64,000 nt of DNA from Cheiracanthium punctorium (GCA_038373885.1 JAWZYV010010236.1:1-64000), one strand, 5' to 3'; shown: positions 45,519 through 57,629, counted from the first letter of the stretch. Notes: a model not told the origin generated them from the letters alone. Program-made: numbers and translations.

Positions 45519-46103
45519 TTAGGTTGTAACGAAAGTTTTCTGCCACTGCAAGTATTGCCTGCACAAGCAGTTCGCGTTGGTGTCTTTGCCACTATTTCGC
45601 CAAACGATTTTTGTTATTTGAAAGAAAAAGACTTGTTTTAGAGCACTGTGTTGTGAAATCTGTAAAACAATATCGTTATGATTAAGTATAAGGTGTCTGA
45701 AATGGAACTATCACGCTACCAGATTGAACCATCATTTACTCTCAGTTCTGTTGCAAAAAGTCAGCTACAGAATGACACCGAATCATGTGTACAGCTTAAA
45801 GTACTACTGTTGTATCATATGAAGCTGTGAAGATTTGGTACCGAAAGTTAAAAAAACGTGGACTAGGACATTAAAGAAGCAGAGCGCTCTGGCCGACCTA
45901 ATGATGCTGATGAGGCCCGCCTCCGACAATCTGTAGAAGATAAAATATTCATCCACTCAAGAGCTAGCTAAAAGAGTTAGACTTTAGTGCCATGTCCATT
46001 AGTCGCGCTAAGCATCGCATAAACTTGATATATAAGGTCAATAGCTGGGTACCACGTGAGCTGACTCAAGCAAATTTGGCGGAAAACTTTCGTTACAACC
46101 TGA
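45519..46103 (+). mobile_element. Deleted mariner element sharing a TA with its neighbour
   Basis: The ends TTAGGTTGTAACGAAAGTTT and, inward from the right, TCAGGTTGTAACGAAAGTTT form TIRs of over 20 bp. TA flanks both sides (45517-45518 and 46104-46105), and the left TA is also the right target site of the foldback element. About 585 bp remain of a typical 1.3 kb. Confidence 0.85.
45820..46090 (+). pseudogene. Mariner transposase, N-terminal fragment, frameshifted
   Basis: From 45828 the frame gives SYEAVKIWYRKLKK. After a shift it gives DIKEAERSGRPNDADEARLR, and after another SAMSISRAKHRINLIYKVNS followed by WVPRELTQANLAE. This follows the mariner order: HTH 1, the RSGRP linker, HTH 2 with SISR, then WVPHELT. 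The whole catalytic domain is deleted, and the right TIR begins directly after NLAE. At least two frameshifts and stops separate the pieces. Confidence 0.82.
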
Positions 46104-46109
46104 TATAAT

Positions 46110-46570
46110 CCATATTCCATTGATTCCATAAGAGGGGGGCTCCCTAAGTGAGGTTTCCCCGGTTGACGCTGACACAAACTCTAGTTGCGAGACTATTAAG
46201 TTATACCAAGGTTGTAAGGCTTTACCCCATTAGCACCAAGCCATTTATATCACATTCTCCAATTTATGCTGATACCTGCAGTGATAAATAGATTTCCTAC
46301 ATTAGTTGGGTATGAAGAACACTTCTTTTTCTAAATAATATGAATTAAACAGGGGAACGTAAAATGGGAATTTCAATAGCTTAAGGGGAAAAGCAACAAT
46401 AATTCTGGATTTTTAGAAAACACTCTCAATGGTTACATTAACAGCATTTGTATCACTTTTTGTTTGGTAAAATGTGGCACATATTTTTAGACCGTAAATT
46501 CAGATCTGGAGGACTTTCTAGATTCCTATACATCCATATCTACATTCAGAAAAACTCGTCTTTATAGACT
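46110..46570. other. Stretch without gene
   Basis: No recognised element or coding signal was found. Confidence 0.45.
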
Positions 46571-46639
46571 AACTAGCTGAAGTACCCGTTCTTCGCACGG
46601 GAATGAATGGACTTTTTGATATTACGATTTTTGGTGATT

Positions 46640-47700
46640 ACTATTCATTGTAATAAACAGATATAGCAAAGTGGATATCGCGTTATATTGTGTCCAATAA
46701 TCATGCATACCGAATTGCAAGGCAATCGTTTGTACGGTGCAGAAGGCCATGCGGCGTAGCGCAATCTAGTGGCGAGTTTTAGCAAAACGGATACGGCGAA
46801 AATATTTTTCGCATTCAGATATCGATGTATACGAATTTTCATGACTATCGGCTGGACAGTCCTGAAGTTCATGTGTTGACGCAACATCTAGTGTCAAGTT
46901 ATAGGAAAATGGATAGCGCCAAACTCTTCCCCGTGTTCAAATATCTATGTATACCTATTTTCATAGCGATCATTTGCACAGTCAAGAAGTGATACACTGC
47001 AGGGCCATCCAGTGGTTCATAAAGTAATGATTTGCTACAGCGTCGTCAAGTGGCGAGTTATAGCAAAATGGATAACGCCAAAATATTCCCATTGTTCAAA
47101 TAGCTATGTATACTGATTTTCATAGCGACCGTGTTCAACTATCTATGTATACCAATTTTCATAACGATCATTTGCACAGTCAAGAAGTGATACACTGCAG
47201 GGCCATCCAGTGGTTCAATAAAGTAATGATTTGCTACAGCGCCAAGTTATAGCAATGGCGAGTTATAGCAAAATGGATAACGCCAAAATATTCTCATTGT
47301 TCAAATAGCTATGCATACTGATTTTCATAGCGACCGTTTGAATGGTCAAGAATTTGGCCTGCTGCAGCGTCATCTAGTGGCGAGTTAAAATAATAATGCA
47401 TTGCAGTGTCATCTAGTGGTGAGTAACATCAAAAGGAACGCAGTTAGAATATATTCTTCGTGCTCAAATGTGTAAGTATAAAAAATTTTATGCCGATTGG
47501 TCGAACGGTATAGAAGTTGGTGCTTTTCAGCGCCATTTAGCGGCAAGTTACAGCAAAATGGATAATGAAAAATATTCTCCGTGTTCTAATATCCGCGTGT
47601 ACCAAATTTCATCGAAATCGGTTGGACGATATTCGCATAGCAAACGGCTAAACGGAATAGAATTCGACGTTCTGCTGCGCCACCTGGTGGCAAGTTAGAG
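46640..47700. repeat. Degenerate tandem units inside Helitron copy 2
   Basis: Units of roughly 105-140 bp recur, each with a CTAGTGGCGAGTTATAGCAA-like boundary, AAATGGATAACGCCAAAATA and a CTATGTATACYRATTTTCAT core. A near-exact local duplication spans GCACAGTCAAGAAGTGATAC, at 46976 and 47172. The same units occur inverted in copy 1 at about 1840-2330 and 4880-5250. Confidence 0.75.
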
Positions 47701-48575
47701 GAAAACGGATAGCATAAAAAGCTTCTCCATGATAAAAGACTTAGGTGAACCAAATTTCATGGTGCAACGGTGCTCAACGGTGCTGGAGTTTTTCAACCTC
47801 ATACACTCATACCAACATTCATTTTTATCTATAACCAGTGTCATTATATATCCCAGTCTCAAATAAAATCCAGTTTCAAATCTAAGCCTCGCCAAAGTGC
47901 CAACATACGCCATTTTGCAAGCGTTTTTTCAGGAAATCATTCGAAGCATTGACTTAGCAGCAATAATATATGGGAAATGGTTCGACCGCGAAAAAGTAAA
48001 GCAAGCCTTTATTTGAAAAGTTGAATCCCTTAATACAGCCGAATTTTTTAAAATTATCAACTATAACGTGTTTTATTCATCGTTACTCCGATGTACTAAA
48101 TGAGAAGATTTCAATTTTCTGAAATTTGGCGGAATTCCCCCAACTTAAATCAATGTACTCATTTGGCGAGAATTCTGGAGATAGATCAATTGAAATCCCT
48201 TAATAACTGCATTATTTCTTCACGGATCATTAAAATTTAACGTTGTATTCTAATAAGACCTTTGCACTTGTTTTCAAAAATCTATTTCCTTAAGCTCTCA
48301 ATAAATTGCGCCAAGCCGAAATCTGTGCAAACCGCTAGAACTCACTTTCACAAAATCGACATTTGAGCCATTTTATTTTTTCGCCAAACTAAAATAATTT
48401 ACCTATTAGCCTCGGAAATCTTCAATTCTTATTGTTTTGCGTGTAAAGCATTACATTCCTGCTCTGATTTCCCATGCACACGATATTATAATTTAAAAAA
48501 AAATAACCTTACGAATATAAACTGACAACAAAAAAATCATTATTATTCTTTTATTTTTACTTTGAGAATTTAAAA

Positions 48576-49307
48576 CATTTTATTCGGCAAAATCGCCACA
48601 CATGGCAACCGCGATCCTTATTTCACATTTTTTTCACTACAGGGGTTACAATTACGGAAAGTTTTTTGCGTGAATAGCATAAAAAATCTCTTAAATTCCG
48701 GGAACGGGTGGACTTTCAAAGTTTTAAAGTGGACTACGATTTATTCTATATTATTTTACATATCTGTGCTAAATTTCAGGCCGATAGGTCCATTTTTGTG
48801 GATTTGTATACGAACGACATTTTATTCGGCAAAATCGCCACACATGGCAATCACGATCCTTATTTCACACTTTTTTCACTACAGGGGTTACAATTACGGA
48901 AAGATTTTTGCGTGAAGAGCATAAAAAATCTCTTAAATTCCGGGAACGGGTGGACTTTCAAAGTTTTAAAGTGGACTACGATTTATTCTATATTATTTTA
49001 CATATCTGTGCTAAATTTCAGGCCGATAGGTCCATTTTTGTGGATTTGTATACGAACGACATTTTATTCGGCAAAATCGCCACACATGGCAATCACGATC
49101 CTTATTTCACACTTTTTTCACTACAGGGGTTACAATTACGGAAAGATTTTTGCGTGAAGAGCATAAAAAATCTCTTAAATTCCGGGAACGGGTGGACTTT
49201 CAAAGTTTTAAAGTGGACTATGAGTTATTCTATATTATTTTACATATCTGTACTAAATTTCAGGCCGATAGGTCCATTTTTGTGGATTTGTATACGAATC
49301 AAATCCA
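48576..49307. repeat. 242-bp unit, three nearly identical tandem copies
   Basis: CATTTTATTCGGCAAAATCG begins copies at 48576, 48818 and 49060, exactly 242 bp apart. The third unit differs slightly at its end before the (CAAA)n tract. Copy 1 of the Helitron has a single such unit, so amplification followed the split of the two copies. The overlapping 80-164-codon frames here come from the repeat. Confidence 0.9.
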
Positions 49308-49380
49308 CAAACAAACAAACAAACAAACAAACAAACATACTTTCATTTTTATTTATAAGATTTATCTCTTATTTTTCGAC

Positions 49381-49850
49381 GAATAATTTCCGTTCACATT
49401 AGAATATTTTCGTGATGTCTTCTTGCCGAAATCTGAAAAGGAGGAAAACATTTTCGTTGAATCTGAAGAAGTTTCTTCAATTGGCAAGAAAGAAAAAGAA
49501 ACAGATGTTCTTCAAATAACGGAAATATTCCGGCAGCACGAATACCAGAAAAATTTCCGTGAATTGAAGAAATAAATTTTGAGAGTGCATCTTTATACAC
49601 TAATTTATTCCCACGTTCTTCTTCAAATAATTTCCGTAATCCTTGGAAACGTTATAGCTTCGTGTATTCTTCACAAAAGTCTGAAGAAGAGGAGAATATT
49701 TAGTTAAATATGAAGAAATTTCTTCACTTGACAGGAGAAAAAAGAAACGGATATTCGTCAAATAACGGAGATATTCCGGGAAACTACTGACAGTAAAATC
49801 GCCTTGAACTGAAAAAACTAATTTTTGAGAGTGTATATTTCTATATGATG
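49381..49850. repeat. Two diverged tandem units of about 244 bp
   Basis: AATAATTTCCG begins units at 49382 and 49626. Both share TCTGAAGAAG/TTTCTTCA motifs and end TTTTTGAGAGTGYATMTTT. The first unit keeps an open frame without ATG (49387-49576) that reads FVESEEVSSIGKKEKETD in its middle. The second is broken by stops. A repeat or an old duplicated exon are both possible. Confidence 0.55.
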
Positions 49851-49922
49851 AGACTTCATGCTTCATATTCCTAAACTGCATGAAAGAAATACCAACTGTC
49901 TTGATGATAATTCGCATTTTAA

Positions 49923-50434
49923 CCCTTTAACGCGCAGTGTTCCCGCTCTGCGAACACCGAACTCTGACGTTTTGACTGTTGCCAGTCACGAAGAATAGGT
50001 CTGGTTTCTATAAAAATAGTTGGGGGTGACATAGCTCCACGAGAATCCTTTACTTTTTAGCACGTCCTTTCCCGCAAAAAAAAAAATTGTCACGATTCTT
50101 TATAACAGCACTGACATCTGCTGAAAAACGGAAGAATGCGAGAACAGCCGGATAGATTGCCCAATGCTGAAAAAAGGGCAGCCGTTGCCATCGCTCGACT
50201 TAACGACCAGCAAGAGGGCGGACGATCGAAACGTTCATCGCGTGCCACAGATCTAGAGATCCTTTTTTGACGCAGTTGGCTGTGCGGCACAGCAGGCTGT
50301 CGTCAAAAAAGGGTCTCTAGATCTGTAGCACGCGATGAACGTTTCGATCGTCCGCCATCTTGCTGGTAGTTAAGTCGAGCGATGGCAACGGCTGCCCTTT
50401 TTCCAGCATTGGGAAAGGGTTGCGCCTCAAAGGG
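49923..50434. mobile_element. Full-length palindromic TTAA element (family P1)
   Basis: TTAA flanks both ends (49919-49922 and 50435-50438). The orientation is the same as the copy at 7343: CCCTTTAACGCGCAGTGTTC on the left, GGTTGCGCCTCAAAGGG on the right. The B half is a long inverted repeat centred near 50280-50295. Confidence 0.82.
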
Positions 50435-50438
50435 TTAA

Positions 50439-51230
50439 GTAATTTCAGTATTGATTCATCAACTTTTCTTTCGATACTATACCAACGACGATTACAAATT
50501 TTAGCGGAAAAGTTACCAGCGCGAATAACAACTTGGACTGGAGAGTCAATTCATTTAAGCATAAAAGGCCTTTAACAGTTTCTCGACGGGATAAAATCTT
50601 ATAAATTTATCGAATTCCCGAAAACTCTGCCTTTGCTTCGGGATCCATCTCCATATATATATATATATACCTTTCAGTCGCTGCGAATTACTATGGAACG
50701 TCTGAATTCGACTCTATCATAAATACGCACACCCCAATTAGCAAGGAAGTTCCTCTAAAAGCAGATCTCTCTCTCGATACATATTGAGTACCCAACTGTG
50801 TGTGTGTGTGTGTGTGCTTTCAGAGAGAGATGGAGATATACTCCAATTTATGTTCGAATTTCACGAATTACTTCCCAGCGCCGGGGAACTCGGATATCTG
50901 GAGTGAAAACTTTCCGTATCGTGGTGGGGGGGCTGGAGAGTGGAATTTGCTGAGTAGACAAGCCAGTGCAGTGACAGAGCCCGAAATCAATTCGGAAATG
51001 TTCTGTAAACATTCAGACCGGATGAAGAGAAATTCCAGTCCCTTCCTCGTTTACCTAATGAATTGTGCCATTCTTGGAATGATAAATAAATCAATCCGGG
51101 TTAATGCCGCGATATCTCGCCGCAGATATTTCTGGAGATAAATTTTGCCTTGTAATGAACTTGATAAATTTATGGAAGGTATCGCTAAATCTAGGTGTCA
51201 CATATTTTAGCTTTGGTTTTCTTTGTTTGT
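50439..51230. other. Stretch with microsatellites, no supported gene
   Basis: (TA)n lies at about 50655 and (TG)n at about 50798-50816. The 113-codon frame at 50800 starts in the (TG)n tract and has no recognisable domain. Confidence 0.4.
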
Positions 51231-51235
51231 TTGTT

Positions 51236-51697
51236 TTTGAGGCGAAACCCTTTCCCATTGCTGAAAAAAGGGCAGCCGTTGCCATCGCTCGACTTAACTA
51301 CCAGCAAGATGGCGGACGATCGGAACGTTCATCGCGTGCCGGCACAGCCAGCTGCGTCAAAAAAGGGGTTCTCTAAATCTGTGGCACGCGATGAACGTTT
51401 CGATCGTCCGCCATCTTGCTGGTAGTTAAGTCGAGCGATGGCAACGGCTGCCCTTTTTTCAGCATTGGGCAATCTATTCATAACTGTTCTCGCATTCTTC
51501 CATTTTTCAGCAGATGTCAGTGCTGTTAAAAAGAATCGCGACCATTCTTTTACGGGAAAGTAAAAAGTAAAGGATTCTCGTGGAGCTATGTCACCCGCAA
51601 CTATTTTTATAGAAATCAAATCTATTCTTCGTGACTGGCAACAGTCAAAACGCCAGAGTTTGGTGTTCCCAGAGCGGGAAGACTGCGCGTTAAAGGT
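51236..51697. mobile_element. Palindromic TTAA element (family P1), degraded ends
   Basis: It has the same body as the other P1 copies, reversed orientation, with TGAGGCGAAACCC on the left and GCGCGTTAAAGG on the right. Both TTAA sites are eroded. The inverted repeat around GCCGGCACAGCCAGCTGC is intact. Confidence 0.75.
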
Positions 51698-51743
51698 AGA
51701 GCGTTATTTCGTTCATGCCGGGTTTTTTTTTTCAGGACATAAT

Positions 51744-51990
51744 GTGCCCCGCAGTGGTTTGGGCGTGTTCCCATGAACACGGCAAGGGAAGCAGCATCCA
51801 GCTTGGCCAGCGCTTGGGTGGGTCAACTTCCTCTCGGCTCGACTCCTGTGGGACCGTGCACGCTAGTGGGAGCCGGTGCACGTGTCGTATAATCCGTCGT
51901 GTCTCCAATGTCCTCCAAGTTGTTAAACGACGCCTCTGGGAGTGACGCTTTCAGGTGGTTGGTTCCTCCTCTGGAATGGGTTCCTCAGGA
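51744..51990 (+). mobile_element. SINE family A, 3'-truncated copy
   Basis: It begins TGCCCCGCAGTGGTTTGGGC and continues through GGGACCGTGCACGCTAGTGG and GTTGTTAAACGACGCC. It stops at GAATGGGTTCCTCAG, where the minisatellite begins. Confidence 0.68.
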
Positions 51991-52004
51991 AGGCAAATAC
52001 GGTA

Positions 52005-52190
52005 CGCTCGTAGATTATGATGCACTTCCCAACGTAATGGAACAAGGAAGGAAGATAAGGCAGACACAGATTGTGCATGATGTACTTTCTAATAGAACAA
52101 ACAAAAAAAATTAGGACCGAAGCTTGAATAATGATGTACTTTCCAACATAATGAAGAAAGAAAGACAAATAGATCTAATACATGGGTTAT
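52005..52190. repeat. Reverse-orientation units of the 57-bp minisatellite
   Basis: TTATGATGCACTTCCCAAC, ATGATGTACTTTCTAATAG and ATGATGTACTTTCCAACAT are three units complementary to the array at 25395-26035, with similar spacing. Confidence 0.65.
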
Positions 52191-55100
52191 GATACTCTTT
52201 TAATGTGTAGCACTTTAGTGAGTATTTAAATTTGAAAATGTTTCAGATTTTTATTTGATTTATTCATTTATTGTGGTTGTTTAATCTTTAGAAGCACATC
52301 GGCGTATGAATATTCAGAATTGCATTGAATTCTTTAAAAATGCATCAGAGAATAATTGCTTCGGTAATTTATTTTTAATTTATTTTTCCTTTTTGGGAGG
52401 CATAATATTCTAAAAGGAGTTTTTATATAAAAAATTAAATTATTCAGTATGTTATTTTACTTTGTAAAAAATGTTTTCTGCATTAGTTTTAATTAACGGT
52501 TTAAATATTAAAAGTTTACTGAACGGAAATTTATACAACATAAATTTTTAATTTGTTTGCTAAACTCAGAATTAATTATCTAATTAGTTTATTACATCAC
52601 AGTATATTTAAAAACGCGAAAGGAAATGTCAGGCCGGATCCAATTATTTTGCTAAACTCAGGATTAATCATTACGTTGAATCGATATATTACATCACGGT
52701 TTATTTAAAGTACTTGAAATATTAGACTGGAACCAATTATTTTGAATTCCATATGCAAAATGTAATACTTTAATTTTTCGCGACGCCAAAGAATAGTTTA
52801 TGATGAAAATTATTTTTTCGTAGTTAAAAGTAGCTTATGTTGAAGGAATGTCCTAAACCCTTATTAATATATCCAGATAAAAAGTACTTTCATAAAGTTT
52901 CCTTTAAAATATTTATAAAGATTTAATGTATCCTACATTTTGAGAAATCAAGTTATTTGATAGTAGTTCAAAATTTTGAAAGCTTTGTCTATTAGGATTT
53001 TTTTAAAAAGAAAGTGAAATTATTTTAGACAAATTCATCTTGTTTAGTGCGTGTAGAACGTGCTGTTACACTATCTGCAGCATACTTTGAGTTTGACACA
53101 AATGAACCATTATCACAGTAAACTTTTATTACCTTATCCTAGAGTATGTTCAATAAGGCTACAATAGTAAACATAAAAGTAATACTTTGTAAAATATTAA
53201 CATTTTTAAAAAAGCTTGTATAAAGGGTTTTGTTTTTGAAATCTATTTCGAAAAATATTTTTAACCATACTATGGTTAAACCCATTGATGTATATGCTAA
53301 GCTGGATTGCTGATTCAACCGGGTTTTGCAAGCCGTCCACCTGACTCTTTAAATGACCAGCTGGTGAAAAAAGTGGCAAAAAGTTCTTTCCCCCCGTAGT
53401 AATGCTTATAAGTTAATAAGTTAATAAGTTTATAAGTTAATATTTCCGTTGGCTTTATATATAATGAAATAATTATTTCAGAAAACGATAGGACTTATTT
53501 AGACATTTTATAGTAATATCGTAAAAAGAGTTGTAAAAATATATAGATTGCATTTTGAATTATCTTAAACGGAAACTAATACATAAAACCCCTATTGATA
53601 ATCTCACCAATGTTTCATTTTTCAGTAAATGAATAATATGCATTTGAAAGATTTATTTTTTGAGAAGATTAATTCTTATTTAGGTAGGCATAAAAAGCAA
53701 GCTCCTAGCCTTTATTTTGAAAATTGTGTAAGATATTCTAAGAGGGATATTCACATGGTTATACGCGAAAAGCAACTAGTTTAAAAGCTTTATAATTAAT
53801 TAAACTTTAAAAAAGTTCTATATCGTATTCAAAAGATTTATAAGCTACAGTTTAATATCCACAATCTGGAGAAGGTTAACACCATTGATATTAAAAAAAA
53901 AAATCAAATACTTTTTTTTAACATCTAATGAACTGATAATTTATTTTCCCGCTCAAAACATTTCAAATAATGCTTTGTAATTTATGTCAACTAAAAAAAA
54001 AAAAAAAAAAATTCTCGATACCTTTTCCGTTTGTTCGTTCAATAAATTTAACAAATATGGTGAAACCTGCATCTGATGATACTGCAGGGATCTAAAAAAT
54101 TTTATATAAACTGAGATTTTGTGCATTATTTAAGTACTGAATGTGCTTCATAATTATGAAAATAATGATAAAATGTCATTAGCGTGCAGTGCAGAGTATT
54201 CCTGTCAAGGGGCATGTCTTGTACACTGATTTTAAAGAAGTCAATTTGAAAAAAAAAATACATTTTTATATATTCCTTAACCACAATATAAAAATAACAA
54301 TATACCAGACAACTGAAAAATTCATAACGTTTATTCATGAACAGCACTATATACACTCATACAAATAATAAACTTATGTAATTTGTGGTTAACTCAAATA
54401 AACAAAGCTATGTAAAAATATTTAACTAAAGATTCTTATTTATTTTCATCTTACTGTAGATTGACTTCAAAAATATCAAACTGCATGCCAAACTGTTGAG
54501 TAATTCACAAAATATAGCATATAAAAATTATTCAGAGGATAAACTGAGGAAAAATAAAAATAAATAACTAGTTAAATTCAGTACTTTTAAGTATAATAAT
54601 TATACTAATTAATTCTTGTTTATAACAAATAATTTAATAATTTATAACAGATTACAAAATTCATAAATTTTAGAAAAAATGAAAACTTTTGATAAAAAGC
54701 GTGATTGCTTTAAAACTGATTTAAATCACTGAACCCCGATTATATGTAATGCATAAAATATCATGCTATTAGTGTTGAAAAACTGAAAAGCATTTTTAAT
54801 TTCTGAAAATTTCATGCTTTTATTCTCATACTTTATTAAATAAAATTATCTTTGGTAGTTTCTGTCTCATTGTAGTAGAATTTTTATCCCTGTCTTTAGT
54901 GTTAAACTTTTCGCATACGCATTTAATCTTATTTTCAGATACAATTCCATAATTTTCCTGATCATTTGTGATTCATGCAGACTTTTGCAACCAATTTCAT
55001 TTTCGATTGGGTGATTAAATCTAACACCATTGGTTGATAAATACTATTCATTGGCAATTTTCATAATCGAAATACTTAAATTAAGTTTGTTAATAATTGG

Positions 55101-55433
55101 ATCACATTCAAAAAAATAAAGGTATTCTTAATTATAAGTTCTGATATACAAGAAAATGACTGTTCTCTCAAAAAAAGAATTAATAATAATAATAACATTA
55201 ATAATAATTTTAGTTTACCCCAAATTTCAGTAGTTTCTTCTATTTTCGCTATCGTTTTCAAATGTTTAAATAAAAAGCATTCTCCGGTAATAAGATTCTG
55301 ATTTTACCAGAACTGTTTTTACACAAGAAATTCTGATGATCAAATCTCACTATTTTGTATGAACAACAAATGGTTATGATTGCTGTATGGCAGTTTTTCA
55401 CACATAATTTCACATTAATCATGTAAGCCTTAA
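52191..55433. other. AT-rich stretch, mostly without structure
   Basis: A 92-bp direct duplication starts at 52559 and 52651 (GCTAAACTCAG...ACATCACRGT). An 11-bp repeat (ATAAGTTAATA) lies at about 53405-53440 and an A18 run at about 53993. No gene was recognised. Confidence 0.55.
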
Positions 55434-55437
55434 TTAA

Positions 55438-56148
55438 CCCTTTCCCTGCCGCACATACTTCTGATGAAAGTTTTTGCAAGATACCATTTTTCTACGTTAT
55501 ATGCTTGCTAAATAACACATAAATGCAAACAAAAAAATTTTTTTTATTTCTGTGGTAGCAACAAAATGGTTCAAAAACGCACCATCAGCAGGAACCATTA
55601 TAAAAAAGTACATACAAGAAAATATAAAAAATCTTACATAAAATCATTAAATAAATGAATGGCTTCTGGAAGAGTCAAAAAACGTCTATTTCGACCAAAA
55701 AAACTAGCTAAAAAAAGAATGAAAATATCCAAGTTCAAACTTCTCTTATTCTATTTTTATACTGCTTCATGCTGATGGTGCGTTTTCGCACCAATAATTT
55801 TAAGCTTTAAAAATACAAGGAAAAATTAAACAACGATCTTACCTGCAGATGCCATTTTGTTCTTAAAGAATAAAATTATTGAATTTTTTTAGCGAAGACG
55901 TGTTCATCATATGGCGCTATCTATTTTGAGATCGATGATCTTATTAAAAATTGAAGCGTTAAATTGCCTTACATTGAAATTTTTTTTAAAATTACAAATA
56001 GGTACCAGTTAGTATTAAAAAATATTTTGTAAAATTATAACTCTTCATTTACATGAAACAATTAAACAAAAACTGTTTGTCCCAATTTAAGGCCTTGAAA
56101 AAAAATAATTTTTAAATGGTGCGAAAACGAACCACCAGCAGGAATGGG
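55438..56148. mobile_element. TTAA element with its empty site preserved next door
   Basis: TTAA lies at 55434-55437 and 56149-56152. The ends are CCCTTTCCCTGC and, inward from the right, CCCATTCCTGCTGG. Palindromic GGTGCGTTTTCGCACC and ACCATCAGCAGGAACC motifs repeat inside. The sequence flanking the element, GTAAGCCTTAATTAA and AACGATTTGGTTTATATAGC, is found joined and uninterrupted at about 56273-56312 in the next tandem unit. Confidence 0.85.
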
Positions 56149-56152
56149 TTAA

Positions 56153-56400
56153 AAACGATTTGGTTTATATAGCAGAATAAAAAATATTAATAAAGTAACA
56201 CAACGTGCGAAATGCAGTGGAGTTATGCTCGAAAATATACAAAATAAAAGTACATATTTTAAATTTAGTCTTGTAAGCTTTAATTAATAACGATAGATTT
56301 GGTTTATGTAGCAGAATAAAAATTGTAAAAATGTAACACAACAAGCGAAATGCAGTTTTGAGAGTTATGTTCGAAAATACACGAAATAAAAGTACTTACC
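56153..56400. repeat. Direct duplication of about 100 bp with 140-bp spacing
   Basis: GATTTGGTTTATRTAGCAGA begins blocks at 56157 and 56294. Both include GTAACACAAC, GCGAAATGCAG and AAATAAAAGTAC. Confidence 0.82.
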
Positions 56401-57178
56401 TGTGAAATTTCATTTTCCTTCCAGATGCATCAATTGCTCCAAACCTATTGGAACAATTATAGGAGCAACAAGACTTCACCATTGTTATTGTATTGTTTAT
56501 ACAAGCGTTACAAATTTGAACTTCATATAAAAGTATACGCACAGGACACTATTTTGCCACTTTTTTCTGATTGCACGTGGGTTTGGTTACGATTACGCGA
56601 CGGCTCGAAATCTCGGAAGGTAAAAACCGGTCAGACAGCAATCCAGTTTAGCATATATATCAATGGTTAAACCAACCAAATATATCATCGATTAACCGAA
56701 TCATTTGATTAAATGACTTTCTCTTATTAAAACGAAATAAAGTAACAGGTTGAATGAGCAAAAATGTTTGTCATCTTTTCTGAAAGTTTTTCATGTAATA
56801 AAAATAATACTGCCGAACTACGAAAATATTTGTTTGATTTTTACATTGTTATTTTGTTGAACCAAATAATTATTTGGTTGATTATTCATATCAATCTACT
56901 AATCTGGTCTTTCTCAGTTCTTTGAAAATTTTAGAGGTATATCTATCTATTCATTAAAATTTACATTTTTATTTTAGTGTTTTTATATAGTACATATTTT
57001 GTTAAAAGCAGCTCATTGACAGTATTTTTTTTAAGGAAAACGTAATGAAGCAATCAAAAACCACTTTTGTTTTCTCCATAAAATAAAACAAAAATGTATC
57101 TTTATTGAATATTTTTTTTCATATAAGAAGATATCTAGTCGTTTACATTGCTCGCTATTAATAAAAGGGGCTCAACGA
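56401..57178. other. AT-rich stretch without gene
   Basis: The 81-codon frame at 56425 has no recognisable domain. Confidence 0.45.
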
Positions 57179-57335
57179 TTCACCCTAAAATGGAGCAAAA
57201 TTATCTGCAAACTTATATTTGAATAAACTCTACTCTATAATTTGTTTTCATTGATCGCATTAAACTCCAAGTTATGGAGTAATATTTCTTCTCCATGGAA
57301 GGATTACAGATAATTTAGCACCATTTTAAGGCGAA
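57179..57335. mobile_element. Small MITE-like inverted repeat
   Basis: TTCACCCTAAAATGGAGCAA on the left and, inward from the right, TTCGCCTTAAAATGGTGCTA pair over about 29 bp, continuing to AAATTATCTG. The 157-bp unit has a smaller palindrome inside (ACTCC...GGAGT). No target duplication was identified. Confidence 0.6.
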
Positions 57336-57629
57336 TGTATTTCGAAGAATAAAAATCTTCCACACGATCAATGTACACAAAATAAACTATGCTCCTGGGG
57401 CTCGAAAAAAATCAGGATGATTCTTTCTAAAAAATACTTATCGTAATAAATGAAACATCGCTGCCTTTTATAAAAATTTCCTAAAAAATTTCTAGAACAT
57501 GGAATTACACAGCAAACATTTTCGAAAAGTGACATTTTACGATAATTTTGATGTGAAAGACAAAGACCATTACAACCAAAAACGTTGCATTGTTTGATGG
57601 AAGGCATTGTTTGATGAATGGCGATTAGA

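Larger units (their letters stand above)
46573..49350 (-). mobile_element. Non-autonomous Helitron, copy 2, inverted
   Basis: On the minus strand it begins TCTTATAAATAAAAATGAAA after an A, has a (GTTT)n tract, and ends with the CCCGT...ACGGG hairpin, ten bases and CTAG before a T. It matches copy 1 (656-5318) through most of its length but lacks the 2.55-kb insertion. It has extra internal duplications: a 242-bp unit three times and additional degenerate units at 47040-47400. No Rep/helicase coding is present. Confidence 0.85.

Noticed and set aside
48708..49402. Overlapping 149- and 164-codon frames
   Set aside because: They arise from three tandem copies of a 242-bp noncoding Helitron unit read in successive frames.
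50800..51141. 113-codon frame
   Set aside because: It starts in a (TG)n microsatellite and shows no domain. No splice or promoter support.
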